A DNA stretch of 64,000 nucleotides. Origin: Streptomyces sp. NBC_01478. Lineage in GTDB: Bacteria; Actinomycetota; Actinomycetes; Streptomycetales; Streptomycetaceae. The stretch is taken from the NCBI RefSeq assembly GCF_036227225.1, contig NZ_CP109444.1, positions 11,885,501 through 11,949,500 on the forward strand. The letters run 5' to 3'. The notes below the pieces were generated by a model. The model had not been told where the DNA came from, made no database searches, and saw nothing but the letters and a program-made list of their open reading frames with translations. Both the position numbers and the translations under genes were made by a program. Positions 27,646-36,616 of the stretch are shown one piece after another (position 1 is the stretch's first letter; each line of letters starts with the position of its first letter).

Positions 27646-29450
27646 CCGGCACCGATGCATCCCCCCGCAGCTCGCGCACCGCGCCCTCGCGGGGTGAGCG
27701 GGTCGCCGACTGGACCGACGGGCGGCTGGGGATCTACAACTTCCGTTTCCTGGTGCGCAAGGTGTTCCCCGAGCACTGGTCGTTCATGTTCGGCGAGATC
27801 GCCCTCTACAGCTTCGTCGTGCTGCTGGTGACCGGGATCTGGCTCACGCTCTTCTTCGACCCGAGCATGTCCGAGACGGTCTACAACGGCTCCTACGCCC
27901 CGCTGCACGGCGTACGGATGTCGCAGGCCTACGCCTCCACCGTGCACATCAGCTTCGAGGTGCGCGGCGGCCTGTTCATCCGCCAACTGCACCACTGGTC
28001 GGCGCTGACCATGATCGGCGCGCTGTGCCTGCACACCCTGCGCCACTTCCTGACCGGCTCGTTCCGCAAGCCGCGCGAGCTGAACTGGCTGTTCGGCTTC
28101 ACGCTGCTGGTGCTGGTCACCCTGGAGGGCTTCGTGGGCTACTCGCTCCCCGACGACCTGCTCTCCGGCACCGGCCTGCGCATCGCCGAGGGCGTCACCC
28201 TGGCCATCCCGCTGGTGGGCACGTACCTGTCGATGTTCCTGTTCGGCGGGGAGTTCCCGGGCCACAACGTGATCGGCCGGTTCTACGGCTTCCACATCCT
28301 GCTGATCCCGGGCATCGTCGTGGCGCTGCTGACCGTGCACCTGATCCTGGTCTTCTACCACAAGCACACCCAGTTCCGGGGGCCTGCCCGCACCGAGAAG
28401 AACGTCGTGGGCCAGCCCCTGTTCCCGCACTACACGGCCAAGGCCGGCGGCTTCTTCTTCATCATCGCCGGGGTGCTCTCGCTGCTGGCGGGCATCGCGC
28501 AGATCAACCCGGTGTGGACCTACGGCCCCTACCGCGCGGACCAGATCTCCCAGGGCTCCCAGCCCGACTGGTACATGGGTTTCCTGGAGGGCGCCCTGCG
28601 GGCCATGCCGGCCTGGGAGTTCAGCCTCGGCGGGTACACCGTCAACCTCGGCATCCTGATCCCCGCCGTCATCGTGCCCACCCTGATGATGGCCGTGATC
28701 GCGCTGTGGCCGTTCCTGGAGGCCTGGGCCACCGGGGACCGGCGCGAGCACCATCTCCTGGACCGGCCGCGCGACCACCCCACCCGCACCGCGTTCGGCG
28801 TCGGCTTCGTCGCCCTGTACCTGGTGCTGTTCTTCGGCGGCGCCAACGACGTGCTGGCCCAGGAGTTCCACCTGTCCCTGAACCAGATCACCTGGTCGGT
28901 GCGGATCGGCGTGTTCGCCGTCCCCGCGCTCACCTATGTCCTCACCCGGCGGATCTGCCTGGGCCTGCAGCGCCGTGAACGCGACACCCTCCTGCACGGC
29001 CGCGAGACCGGCCGGATCCGGCGGCTGCCCGACGGCGAGTTCGTCGAGGTCCACGAACGCCTGGACCGGCAGCGGGAGTACGCGCTGCTGGCCCGCAGGG
29101 CCTACACCCCGCTGCCCGCCCCCACCGCCGAACACGACGGCGTCCCCAACCCCGCCCGGCGCGGCCAGGCGCTGCGCCACCGCCTCAGCCGCTGGCTCTA
29201 CGGCAACCAGATCGCCAAGCCCACCCCGCAGGAGATGCGGGAGGCCCTGGCCCACCTCGGCCACCCGGACGACGGCCACGCCGCGCTCGGGGGCCCCGCC
29301 GCCTCCAACGGCCACATCTCCTCGCCCAACGGCAACGCCAACGGCCACGGCCCGACCGCGTCCGAGCCCGCGTCCGCGTCCGCGTCCGCGGATTCCGGCG
29401 TACGGCGGGGCCGCGCCGGGGAGCGGGAGGCGGACCAGGAACTGCACTGA
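27642..29450 (+). CDS. qcrB: Cytochrome b subunit of the bc1 complex, stand-alone paralogue
   Basis: A 602-residue membrane protein of the actinobacterial QcrB type, the quinol-binding subunit of the respiratory bc1 complex. Haem-ligand pairs are visible at H118/H131 and H218/H233, and the Qo-site motif reads P-D-W-Y (residues 308-311), as usual in actinobacteria. About eight hydrophobic segments are followed by the conserved LGLQRRERDTLLHGRETG tail. The C-terminus has an extra Gly/Asn/His/Ala-rich 70 residues. No qcrA, qcrC or oxidase genes accompany it, so it is a second copy inside a biosynthetic cluster. Prenylated hydroxynaphthoquinones are known bc1 inhibitors, so self-resistance is a strong inference. 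ATG 27642 follows GAGGAAGGGG. Confidence 0.93.
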   Translation: MTGTDASPRSSRTAPSRGERVADWTDGRLGIYNFRFLVRKVFPEHWSFMFGEIALYSFVVLLVTGIWLTLFFDPSMSETVYNGSYAPLHGVRMSQAYASTVHISFEVRGGLFIRQLHHWSALTMIGALCLHTLRHFLTGSFRKPRELNWLFGFTLLVLVTLEGFVGYSLPDDLLSGTGLRIAEGVTLAIPLVGTYLSMFLFGGEFPGHNVIGRFYGFHILLIPGIVVALLTVHLILVFYHKHTQFRGPARTEKNVVGQPLFPHYTAKAGGFFFIIAGVLSLLAGIAQINPVWTYGPYRADQISQGSQPDWYMGFLEGALRAMPAWEFSLGGYTVNLGILIPAVIVPTLMMAVIALWPFLEAWATGDRREHHLLDRPRDHPTRTAFGVGFVALYLVLFFGGANDVLAQEFHLSLNQITWSVRIGVFAVPALTYVLTRRICLGLQRRERDTLLHGRETGRIRRLPDGEFVEVHERLDRQREYALLARRAYTPLPAPTAEHDGVPNPARRGQALRHRLSRWLYGNQIAKPTPQEMREALAHLGHPDDGHAALGGPAASNGHISSPNGNANGHGPTASEPASASASADSGVRRGRAGEREADQELH

Positions 29451-29733
29451 CCCGCTGCCCCGGCGCCGCGGTGCGCGAGGGGCAGGGCCGGGTGGGGCCG
29501 GCGCGGGCGGCGCGGGTGATCGGGGGACGGTCACCCGCGCCGCCGCCGTTCCACGACACCCCTGCTGCCCTGACGAACCGTCACTGTCCGCTGACCGCAG
29601 GCCAGTTGCCGTAGAACACGGCGGACACGGGCGCGGAGACGGCCGGCCGCCGTGCCCCGCTCCCGCCGCACCCCCGCCCCTTTTTTGTCCGGTTGTCCGG
29701 TGTGTTCGTGCCGGAGTGTCCGCGGAGGCCCCG

Positions 29734-30075
29734 ATGAGCAGAGTTCCCCGGCGCCCGGCCCCGGCCGAGTCCATCACCCGGGCGCGTACCGGTCTGACGC
29801 GTGACCTGCGCGGCCGGCAGCGCCGTTACCTCATGGCGATGCTGGTGCGCACCGTGTGCGTGGTGCTGATGGCCGCGACCTGGAACCGCTGGCCCGTCCT
29901 CGCGGCCTGCGCACTGGCCGGCGCGGTCGTCATCCCGTATGTCGCGGTGGTCCTGGCCCAGGCGCACTGGCGCCAGCAGCGCGGCCCGCGCCACGCCGTG
30001 GCCAGGGCGGTCCGCGAGGAACCCGCCGCCCGTGTCGTCCTGGAGCCCACCCTGATCCTGCCGCCGGAACGATGA
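29734..30075 (+). CDS. DUF3099 family membrane protein
   Basis: A 113-residue protein with two transmembrane segments, preceded by the characteristic TRARTGLTRDLRGRQRRYLMAMLVRT stretch and followed by a basic tail. This is the usual DUF3099 layout, a small Streptomyces membrane family without known function. GCGGAGG precedes the ATG. It is probably unrelated to the biosynthetic genes. The 283 bp between qcrB and this gene hold no gene. Confidence 0.8.
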   Translation: MSRVPRRPAPAESITRARTGLTRDLRGRQRRYLMAMLVRTVCVVLMAATWNRWPVLAACALAGAVVIPYVAVVLAQAHWRQQRGPRHAVARAVREEPAARVVLEPTLILPPER

Positions 30076-30979
30076 TGCCGCTGGGGGGCGGCACGGGGTG
30101 CTCAGTGAGGATCGGCGGTTCCACCCGACAGGGGAATCAGCACGTCTGATGCCCCGATCTCCTGCAGCCGATGGCTGACGTCCTGCCACTCGTGCAGCGA
30201 AGGGGAGGGGTGGGGCGGTGACCTGGGGTTTCTTGGCGGGATGTGCGCTTACCTGCGGAAACAGCTCACGGTAGTTCTCACTGGTCGGCGCCGTTTCCCA
30301 GGCTCATGTGCCCTGGATGTGCCCTGGGCCGCTCACTCGGCGACTGGGCGCGGGAGTCGAGTGGCTGAGCTGATTTGGTGGAGGTGCCGAATCCTCCTCC
30401 GCGAGCCTTCCTCAAGTACCTCAGTGGAGGTTCCGCCTGCGACACCCGCTTTGGAGTTTTCTCCGGGCGGGGCTGTGACCTGCGGAAACTTCGACGTTGA
30501 CGTGTCTGGCCTGGGGAAACACTCCGCCGTAGTTCTCACGTGTGCACGGCGCTTCCCTGCCTCGTGTGTGCTGAGTCCATGCCGGCGGGCCCTTCCCTGA
30601 CAGGCGCTTGGCGGCCAGGTCGTCGGCAGGGGAGTCGATGGCATCGTGAACCACGAACTAGTTGGGGAGTCGTTCGAGGGCGTCAGGGGCTCGGCGGGTC
30701 CCGGAGCGCTCAGATATCGAGGGCCTGGACGGGCCCACCGATGCGGAAGGATCGGGTCCCGTGAATGCGCTTCCCCCGTCCGGTGCGGGTACGGCAGGCG
30801 GCGGTGAACTGCGACGTGTTCTGGAGCGCTTTGACGTCGGCGTCGTGGTGCGCCGGGTTCGGCCGGTTGCCGGCCTTCTGGCTGGAACCGCACGACGAGC
30901 CACTTGATCCGGCTCATGCCGCCCTGTACCGGGCCGTCCGCTCACGCATCGCTCACGCGCTGCCGGCAGCAGCGCGTGG
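30076..30979. other. Gene-poor region with degenerate duplicated segments
   Basis: About 900 bp with no supported gene and lower GC than its surroundings. Two diverged copies of one segment can be recognised (about 30246-30310 and 30478-30560), each containing ACCTGCGGAAAC, then GTAGTTCTCAC, then a GGCGC-TTCCC block. A third repeat pair is listed separately. This looks like decayed mobile-element DNA. Confidence 0.6.
30113..30155. repeat. Dispersed repeat, copy A
   Basis: A 43-bp segment ending in CACGTCTGATGCCCC that recurs at 31725-31768 with about 80 percent identity by eye. Copy B abuts an IS5-like transposase remnant, so both are probably pieces of the same element. Confidence 0.6.
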
Positions 30980-31546
30980 TCAGACCTGGCCGAGGTCGAT
31001 CTCCACGGGGAAGGGGGCCGCTGCCTTGAGGGCGCCGGTGAACACCTCTCCGTCCCGGTAGGTCTTCGTCGCGGGGTCGAGAACGTAGGTGTACACGAGA
31101 GGAACGCCTGTCGCGGCCTGCTCGATCCGCCAGTAGAAGCCGATGCCTGCCTTGGCGTACTGGTCGACCTTCACGATCCGGTCGGTGGTCTCCGAGCCCG
31201 GCGACACCACCTCCGCGACCAGCAGCACGTGCTCAGGGCGGGTGGGGGTGATGTCGATCGTGTCCGCGCGGTACACGACGACGTCCGGGCGGCGATTGGT
31301 GAGCGGGACATCCTGAAGCCGGACGTCGAAGTCCGTGTCGGCGTTCCATTCCGGGCCCGCGGCGGCATCCAGGGCGTTGGCCAGGATCCGAGCCAGCCGG
31401 TTGTGCCGCTTGGACGCACTCGGACTCACCACGACCATCCCGTCCACGATCTCGATGCCGGCGCACTGCTCCTCGGACCAGGACTCGTATTCCTCTGCCG
31501 TGATCTGCTCATGCATCCACGCCGGGGCCACCATCTCGGCCGTCAT
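30980..31546 (-). CDS. Uma2-family (DUF820) putative nuclease
   Basis: A 188-residue protein of the Uma2 family, which has a PD-(D/E)XK nuclease-like fold. Visible motifs are EIVDGMVVVSPSASKRHNRLARIL, the RPDVVVY segment with the active-site Asp, and LLVAEVVSPGSETTDRIVK with the catalytic Glu and Lys. ATG 31546 follows GGGAGG on the minus strand; a longer start exists without a site. Function in Streptomyces is unknown. These genes are numerous and often lie in variable DNA. Confidence 0.88.
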   Translation of the reverse strand: MTAEMVAPAWMHEQITAEEYESWSEEQCAGIEIVDGMVVVSPSASKRHNRLARILANALDAAAGPEWNADTDFDVRLQDVPLTNRRPDVVVYRADTIDITPTRPEHVLLVAEVVSPGSETTDRIVKVDQYAKAGIGFYWRIEQAATGVPLVYTYVLDPATKTYRDGEVFTGALKAAAPFPVEIDLGQV

Positions 31547-31724
31547 GAAGCACCTCCCGGACACTGCGCTGCGGGCCCGATCCCGCTGGACTCAGCCTAC
31601 TGTCCGCCGTCCGTCCGGCAGGCTGATCTTGCTCACGCCGCTTTCCCGTCGGTCGGCATCCGACCAGCGGGGCCCACAACAAGTGAGGAACCCCGGCAGG
31701 CCCCTGGCACGACTCCTTTGATGA

Positions 31725-31768
31725 CCGCCGGTTCCATCCGGCACGGGAATCAACACGTCTGGTGCCCC
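31725..31768. repeat. Dispersed repeat, copy B
   Basis: This 44-bp segment ending in CACGTCTGGTGCCCC is the partner of the copy at 30113-30155. It overlaps the edge of the transposase remnant. The rest of the 472-bp gap (31547-32018) holds an AT-richer stretch at about 31940-32000 that probably contains the promoter of the next gene. Confidence 0.6.
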
Positions 31769-31905
31769 GCGATGATTCTTCGACTGCTCGGAGGCCCGGT
31801 GGCCGCGGGTGGGGACCAGGTGCCGTCCACGATCAGTACGCCGCCGGCCGAGTGCCGGAGGGGGCCGAGGCCGTCGATGACCCGGTCGGCGGCGGGCTCC
31901 GGGAC
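31726..31905 (-). pseudogene. IS5-family transposase remnant
   Basis: Reading the minus strand, DRVIDGLGPLRHSAGGVLIVDGT is followed, one frame over, by LVPTRGHRASEQSKNHRG. Together these match the DG-T-LVPTRDH-x-EQSKNYR region of Streptomyces IS5-family transposases. The frame change and the loss of both ends show that it is a decayed fragment. Confidence 0.6.
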
Positions 31906-32018
31906 ACCGAAAAGCGCGGCGGGCTGTCACAGCGAGAGCGGAAAATTCCAGTGCGACACAATCTGTCGAAGTAGACTTAGTCGTATTGCGTCGCAGTCGA
32001 TGTGCAGGAGAGCGAGTG

Positions 32019-33521
32019 ATGAAGGACCTGCCGGTCAAACCGGACGACGTGATCGACCGGGACCGGGAGTGGGGTCTGCTTGCGGAATTCCTCACTGATC
32101 CGGATCCGGCGATGCGGCTCGGCATCGTGTCGGGGCGGCGTCGGCATGGGAAGTCGTACCTTCTGCAGGCTCTGTCCGAGCAGGTCGGCGGCCTCTACGT
32201 CACCGCCGTCCGGGAGGAGGGGCGACTTCCCGCGATCCAGCGGTTCAGTGATGCAGTTGCCGCCCACGCCGGCCTGCGGCCAGGGAGCCTGCGCCTGACC
32301 GACTGGCGTGACGTTCTGTCCAATGCCCTTGATGTGACCGCCCGTTCGCCGGACCCGCTCCTGGTGATCGACGAATTGCCGTATCTGCTTCGGCACTCAC
32401 CCGAAATCCCGGGTCTGCTTCAGCAGCTCTACGACGAGCGTCAGCGGGGTGCCCGGCCCAGTGCCGGGCCGGGTCCGAGGCTGATCCTGTGCGGCTCCGC
32501 GATGAGCGTCATGCACGAACTGCTCTCGGGGACCAAGCCGCTGCGGGGACGGGCCGTGGTCGATCTGCGGCTGGGCGCTTTCGACTACCGTGACAGCAAG
32601 ACCTTCTGGCGGATTGCCGACCCGCTGACCGCGCTGAAGGTGCACGCGGTCCTGGGCGGGGCCCCCGGCTACCGGCCGGTGGCTGCCCGGCCGCATCCGG
32701 ACGACGGCTTCGACACCTGGCTGGCCCGGACACTGCTCGATCCGGGCAGGGCGGTGTACTCGCGTACCGAGACCGAGTACCTGTTGCGCGAGGACCCGAG
32801 GATCACGCAGCACACGCTGTACTACGACATCCTCACCGCGATCGCGAACGGCGCCACCACACCCAGCAAGATCGGTGCCGCTCTGGAACGCCCGCGCAAC
32901 GCCGTCGCCCACCCTCTCGGAGTGCTGGAGTCCACTGGCTACATCCGGCGGGAACAGGACATCCTCCGCGCCAAGCACCCCGTTATCACCCTCGCGGACC
33001 CGGTCATTCGCTTCAACCAGCTCATCACCCTCCCGCAGGCCGCCGCCGTGGAGCAGGGTTTCGCCGAACAGGTGTGGCAGCAGGCCGCTCCGACCTTCAA
33101 CTCCAAGATCCTCGGGCCGCACTTCGAGGACCTTGCCCGCGACTTCACCCGGCGTTACGCCCACACCCTGTTGCCCGGCGGACTGCCCGGCCCGGTCGGT
33201 ACCACCGAGGTTGCCGACCAGGCCGCCCGGACAAAGCACGAGGTCGATGTCATCGCCCTGGCCGCCGGCGAGCGCCCGCAGGGTCCCCGCGCGAAGATCG
33301 CCCTGCTGGGCGAGGCCAAGGCGACCGCCGCCCGCCGTGGGACCGGTGACCTGGAACGCCTGGAACGCATTCGTGCCCTGCTCGCCGACCAGGGGTACGG
33401 CACAGATGCCACGACCTTGGCCCTGTATTCCCTGCATGGCTTCTACCCCGATCTGATCGACCTGGCCGACCGCCGTGACGACCTTCTCCTGGTCGATCTG
33501 CCCACCCTCTACGGGGGCTGA
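32019..33521 (+). CDS. AAA ATPase with C-terminal DUF234-like nuclease region
   Basis: A 500-residue protein of the archaeal-type ATPase family. The Walker A is GRRRHGKS, the Walker B is LLVIDELPYL, and the C-terminal part has the winged-helix-like ITQHTLYYDILTAIANG and a DUF234-like region ending in IALLGEAKAT. A CAGGAG site precedes the ATG at 32019 (GTG 32016 is possible). These proteins are scattered by horizontal transfer; some are thought to act in defence or repair, without a settled function. Its codon use is a little less GC-extreme than the cluster genes. Confidence 0.85.
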   Translation: MKDLPVKPDDVIDRDREWGLLAEFLTDPDPAMRLGIVSGRRRHGKSYLLQALSEQVGGLYVTAVREEGRLPAIQRFSDAVAAHAGLRPGSLRLTDWRDVLSNALDVTARSPDPLLVIDELPYLLRHSPEIPGLLQQLYDERQRGARPSAGPGPRLILCGSAMSVMHELLSGTKPLRGRAVVDLRLGAFDYRDSKTFWRIADPLTALKVHAVLGGAPGYRPVAARPHPDDGFDTWLARTLLDPGRAVYSRTETEYLLREDPRITQHTLYYDILTAIANGATTPSKIGAALERPRNAVAHPLGVLESTGYIRREQDILRAKHPVITLADPVIRFNQLITLPQAAAVEQGFAEQVWQQAAPTFNSKILGPHFEDLARDFTRRYAHTLLPGGLPGPVGTTEVADQAARTKHEVDVIALAAGERPQGPRAKIALLGEAKATAARRGTGDLERLERIRALLADQGYGTDATTLALYSLHGFYPDLIDLADRRDDLLLVDLPTLYGG

Positions 33522-33886
33522 CATCAAGAGCGGCCGTCTTCGGAAGCCGAGACCGGTGACCTCGACGGCTTCGTTGTCCTGCTGGTCGGGGTGGCGGTCG
33601 CGGCCTGGTGCCAGAGGCCGGCCTGTGCCGGCCCGGCCGGGCGGAACGCGCTCCTGCCGCCCCAACCGCCCAGCGCACCAACGAATATGACAGATCGTCA
33701 ACTTCCGTGTGCCGTCGGCGGGAACGCGGCTGTGCCGCACTCTGCCACCGGAACCGCCCCGTACACCCCCCCCGCCCCTGACCACCCCGGCCGTCCCTGC
33801 CCCCGACGCCCCGGCAGCCCCCGCCGGCCGCCAAAGCGGTCCGCGGGGGCTGCCTGCCTGCCCGGGGGAGGGGCGGCCGGGGGTGG
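33522..33886. other. Intergenic region
   Basis: About 365 bp between the convergent ATPase and MFS genes. It is GC-rich, and I see no gene, clear hairpin with a T run, or repeat. Confidence 0.6.
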
Positions 33887-35194
33887 TCAGGGGCGGGTCT
33901 CCTGTTCGGGCAGGGTCTGCCAGGGGCGGCACATGAGCAGGAGGGAGGTGATCGCGGCGAGTGCGCTGCCGGTCTGGACGGCGGCCATGGGCACGGCCGT
34001 GCCCTTGCCGGCGATGCCGACGAGGAGGGTGGCGACGGCGCCCATGGCGAAGCAGGAGGTGCCCACCAGTGCGGAGGCGGAGCCCGCGGCGTGCGGGGTG
34101 CGCATCAGGGCGAGTGCGTTGGTGTTGGGCAGGACCAGTCCCAGCGCGGAGATCATGACGAAGAGGCAGCAGGCGACCGGGATCGTGCCGGCGTCGCCGA
34201 AGACGCCCTGCGCCACCAGCAGCAGTACCGTCCCGGCCGCGGCGATGACGCCGAGCCCGGCGCCCAGTGCCCGGTCCAGGCGGACCCGGCCGACCAGGAG
34301 TTTGCCGTTGACCCGGCCGACGATCATCATGCCGAGCGAGTTGAGGCCGTAGAGGAGGGAGAAGGTCTGCGGGGAGGCGCCGTAGATGCCCTGGATGACG
34401 AACGGGGAGGCGGCGATGTAGGAGAACAGGGCGCCGTAGGCGAAGCCGTTGACCATGACGTAGCCGGCGAAGACCCGGTCGGCGAGCAGGCCGCGCATGA
34501 TGAACAGGGCTCCCAGCACGCCGCCGCCGCGGCGCCGGGCGGGGGGCAGGGTCTCGGGCAGCCTGCGCCACACCAGCGCGGTGAGCGCGATGCCGATCGC
34601 GGCCAGGACGAGGAAGACGCCCCGCCAGGCGGTGAAGCGCAGCACCTGTCCGCCCAGGACGGGCGCGGCGACCGGGGCGAGGCTGGAGACCAGCAGCAGG
34701 GTGGAGAAGAAGCGGGCCATCTCCAGGCCGTCGTAGAGGTCGCGCACGACGGCGCGGGCGATGACGATGCCGGCCGCCCCCGCCAGGCCCTGCAGCAGCC
34801 GGCAGCCGATCAGCAGCGCGGCGTCGGGCGCCAGGGCGCAGCTCACGGAGGCCAGGACGTAGACGAGCAGGCCGATCAGCAGCGGCCGGCGCCGGCCCCA
34901 CCGGTCGCTCATCGGGCCGACGACGAGCTGGCCCAGCGCCATGCCGGTCAGGCACGCGGTCAGGGTGAGCTGGCCGCTGGTGGCGGAGGTGTGCAGGGTG
35001 CGGGTGACGTCCGGCAGGGCGGGCAGGTACATGTCCATCGACAGCGGCGGCACCGCGGACAGGGCGCCGAGCATGAAGGTGATCAGGGCCCCGGTCCGGC
35101 GCAGCCCCTCCAGCCGGCCGGCTGAGCCGCCGGCCCGCGCCGGTGGTGCGGTCGACCGCTTGGTCCTGACGGTGGCTTCCTCGGCGCGAGACAT
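33887..35194 (-). CDS. Bcr/CflA-type MFS drug exporter
   Basis: A 435-residue membrane protein with about 12 hydrophobic segments. SMDMYLPALPDVTRTL in helix 1 and GPMSDRWGRRRPLLIG in the first cytoplasmic loop are typical of the Bcr/CflA drug-efflux family. It lies divergent from an AraC-type regulator and next to the core biosynthetic operon, so product export or self-protection is likely. GGAGGG precedes the start at 35194. Confidence 0.88.
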   Translation of the reverse strand: MSRAEEATVRTKRSTAPPARAGGSAGRLEGLRRTGALITFMLGALSAVPPLSMDMYLPALPDVTRTLHTSATSGQLTLTACLTGMALGQLVVGPMSDRWGRRRPLLIGLLVYVLASVSCALAPDAALLIGCRLLQGLAGAAGIVIARAVVRDLYDGLEMARFFSTLLLVSSLAPVAAPVLGGQVLRFTAWRGVFLVLAAIGIALTALVWRRLPETLPPARRRGGGVLGALFIMRGLLADRVFAGYVMVNGFAYGALFSYIAASPFVIQGIYGASPQTFSLLYGLNSLGMMIVGRVNGKLLVGRVRLDRALGAGLGVIAAAGTVLLLVAQGVFGDAGTIPVACCLFVMISALGLVLPNTNALALMRTPHAAGSASALVGTSCFAMGAVATLLVGIAGKGTAVPMAAVQTGSALAAITSLLLMCRPWQTLPEQETRP

Positions 35195-35311
35195 TCGCCC
35201 TCCGTGTCCGGTCGTGTGGGTCTGCGCCGATGGTGGCAGCAGGCCGCTACAGAACCGGTCGGGTGCCGGTGGCGTGATCCGCGCGCCAACTCCGCACTCC
35301 CCGCCCGCAGT

Positions 35312-35329
35312 TGACGTGACCTACGTCAC
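35312..35329. promoter_or_regulatory. Inverted repeat TGACGT-N5-ACGTCA
   Basis: TGACGT (35312-35317) and ACGTCA (35323-35328) form a perfect inverted repeat. Read one step over, GTGAC-N4-GTCAC (35316-35329) matches the element at 19589-19604. It lies 118 bp upstream of the exporter start and is a candidate operator for the exporter, the AraC-type gene or both. Confidence 0.5.
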
Positions 35330-35402
35330 TTCGGGGGAGTCTTGGCGTGCGCGCACCGGCCGTGTCACTATTTCGGCACGCCCCTCCTGCCCGAAAACAT
35401 TT

Positions 35403-35424
35403 CGTACGGCAGACAGTCCGTACG
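35403..35424. promoter_or_regulatory. Inverted repeat CGTACGG-N8-CCGTACG
   Basis: A perfect 7-bp inverted repeat with an 8-bp spacer, placed between the previous palindrome and the hairpin at 35438. Its 22-bp span is the size of a typical dimeric-repressor operator. Confidence 0.5.
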
Positions 35425-35437
35425 GCGGGGGAGCGGC

Positions 35438-35477
35438 GGGGAGTTGAGGGGCCGGGCGTCCCGACTCCCCTTTTTTT
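35438..35477 (+). terminator. Hairpin with T-run upstream of the AraC-type gene
   Basis: GGGGAGT (35438-35444) pairs with ACTCCCC (35464-35470), followed by seven T residues. No rightward gene precedes it, so it would end a short leader transcript started in the divergent region; it may work as an attenuator for the regulator downstream. Confidence 0.55.
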
Positions 35478-35694
35478 GTGCCCCTGTTGTTCTCCCCGCC
35501 TGACCGCCTGATTCTTCCCGCGCCCCCCGCGCGCGGCGGCGGCCGTGACCCCGTGACCCCGTCCGGGTCTCCCGCCGGTCGCCCTCGTCACCCTCGTCAC
35601 CTTCGTCGGCACCCCGTCAGTCCCCTGTCACCGGCCGGTCCGCGGCCGGGTTTCGGCATGCCCGGCCGGGCGGCGGTCTCTGTCAGGAGCCCTC

Positions 35695-36474
35695 ATGGAG
35701 CAGCTCATGGAGCACCTTGTGCGGCATGCCGTCACCACGATCCGCGAACGCTTCTGGGAACCGCTGAGCCTGGAGGAGCTGGCGCGTGGCGCGATGGTCA
35801 GCAAGTACCACTTCCTGCGCGTGTTCACCAAGGTCACCGGTGTCACCCCGGGACGGTTCCTGTGCGCGGTGCGACTGCAGGAGGCCAAAGTCCTGCTGCT
35901 GGGCACCCGGCTGACCGTCGCCGACATCGCGGTACGGGTCGGCTACAGCAGCACCGGCAGTTTCACCCGCCGCTTCACCGAGCTGGTGGGACTGTCCCCC
36001 ACGCGCTACCGCATGCTCTCCCTCGCCCCGCCCGTGCCCGAACCCCCGGTATCCCAGCCGGACATGCCCGCGGCCGGGCCGGTGCCGCGGGCGTCCGGGA
36101 CGGTGACGGGACTCCTGCACACCACCACCAACACCACCAACACCGGTGGTGGCGGGCGGGCGGTGCGGGTCGGTGTCTTCGCCAGCCCGCTGCTGCAGGG
36201 CGCCCCCGTCCGCCTCGTCCACGCCCGCGCGCCCGGGCACTTCACGCTGGACGGTGTCCCCGCGGGCGTCTGGTACGTCCACGCGGTGACCCGTCCCCGG
36301 CCCCCCGCCGCCGGTACCGCACCGCCGGTGCGGCTGACGGCGGCCGCCGGCCCGGTACGGGTCAAGGACGGCGCCGCGCGCCGTCTGGAACTCACCCTGA
36401 GCGCGCCGGACTGGAGCAGGCCGCCGGTCCTGTGCGCCCTGATGGACCTCGCCCCGCACCCCGCGGCGGCGTGA
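35695..36474 (+). CDS. AraC-family regulator with N-terminal HTH
   Basis: A 259-residue regulator. The AraC double helix-turn-helix occupies the N-terminus (about residues 8-105; LSLEELARGAMVSKYHFLRVF and LTVADIAVRVGYSSTGSFTRRF), unlike classic AraC proteins in which it is C-terminal. The remainder contains a Thr/Asn repeat (TTTNTTNT) and a beta-rich region without a named domain that could sense a ligand. It is transcribed toward the tetrahydroxynaphthalene synthase gene, 143 bp away, and is the probable local regulator. CAGGAG precedes the ATG. Confidence 0.85.
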   Translation: MEQLMEHLVRHAVTTIRERFWEPLSLEELARGAMVSKYHFLRVFTKVTGVTPGRFLCAVRLQEAKVLLLGTRLTVADIAVRVGYSSTGSFTRRFTELVGLSPTRYRMLSLAPPVPEPPVSQPDMPAAGPVPRASGTVTGLLHTTTNTTNTGGGGRAVRVGVFASPLLQGAPVRLVHARAPGHFTLDGVPAGVWYVHAVTRPRPPAAGTAPPVRLTAAAGPVRVKDGAARRLELTLSAPDWSRPPVLCALMDLAPHPAAA

Positions 36475-36616
36475 CCCCGGCCCGGCCGTTCCCCCCCCCG
36501 TGCCGGACCCGGCACACCCACGCCCACCCCCGCACCACCCACACCCACACCCACACCCACAGGTACGTGGACACGCACATTTCCCCAGGCAGACCCTAGA
36601 GAAAGCGGACCCGGAC

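Larger units (their letters stand above)
35195..35694. other. Divergent regulatory region between exporter and AraC-type gene
   Basis: A 500-bp region with two inverted repeats (35312-35329 and 35403-35424) and a terminator-like hairpin (35438-35477) upstream of the AraC-type gene. The remaining 200 bp to the regulator are GC-rich, with a ribosome binding site (CAGGAG) just before its ATG. Confidence 0.7.

Noticed and set aside
30241..30600. A 119-codon frame containing two similar VVLT-x4-RFP-x-SC segments
   Set aside because: The protein-level likeness simply follows from the degenerate DNA duplication; there is no start signal and no family.
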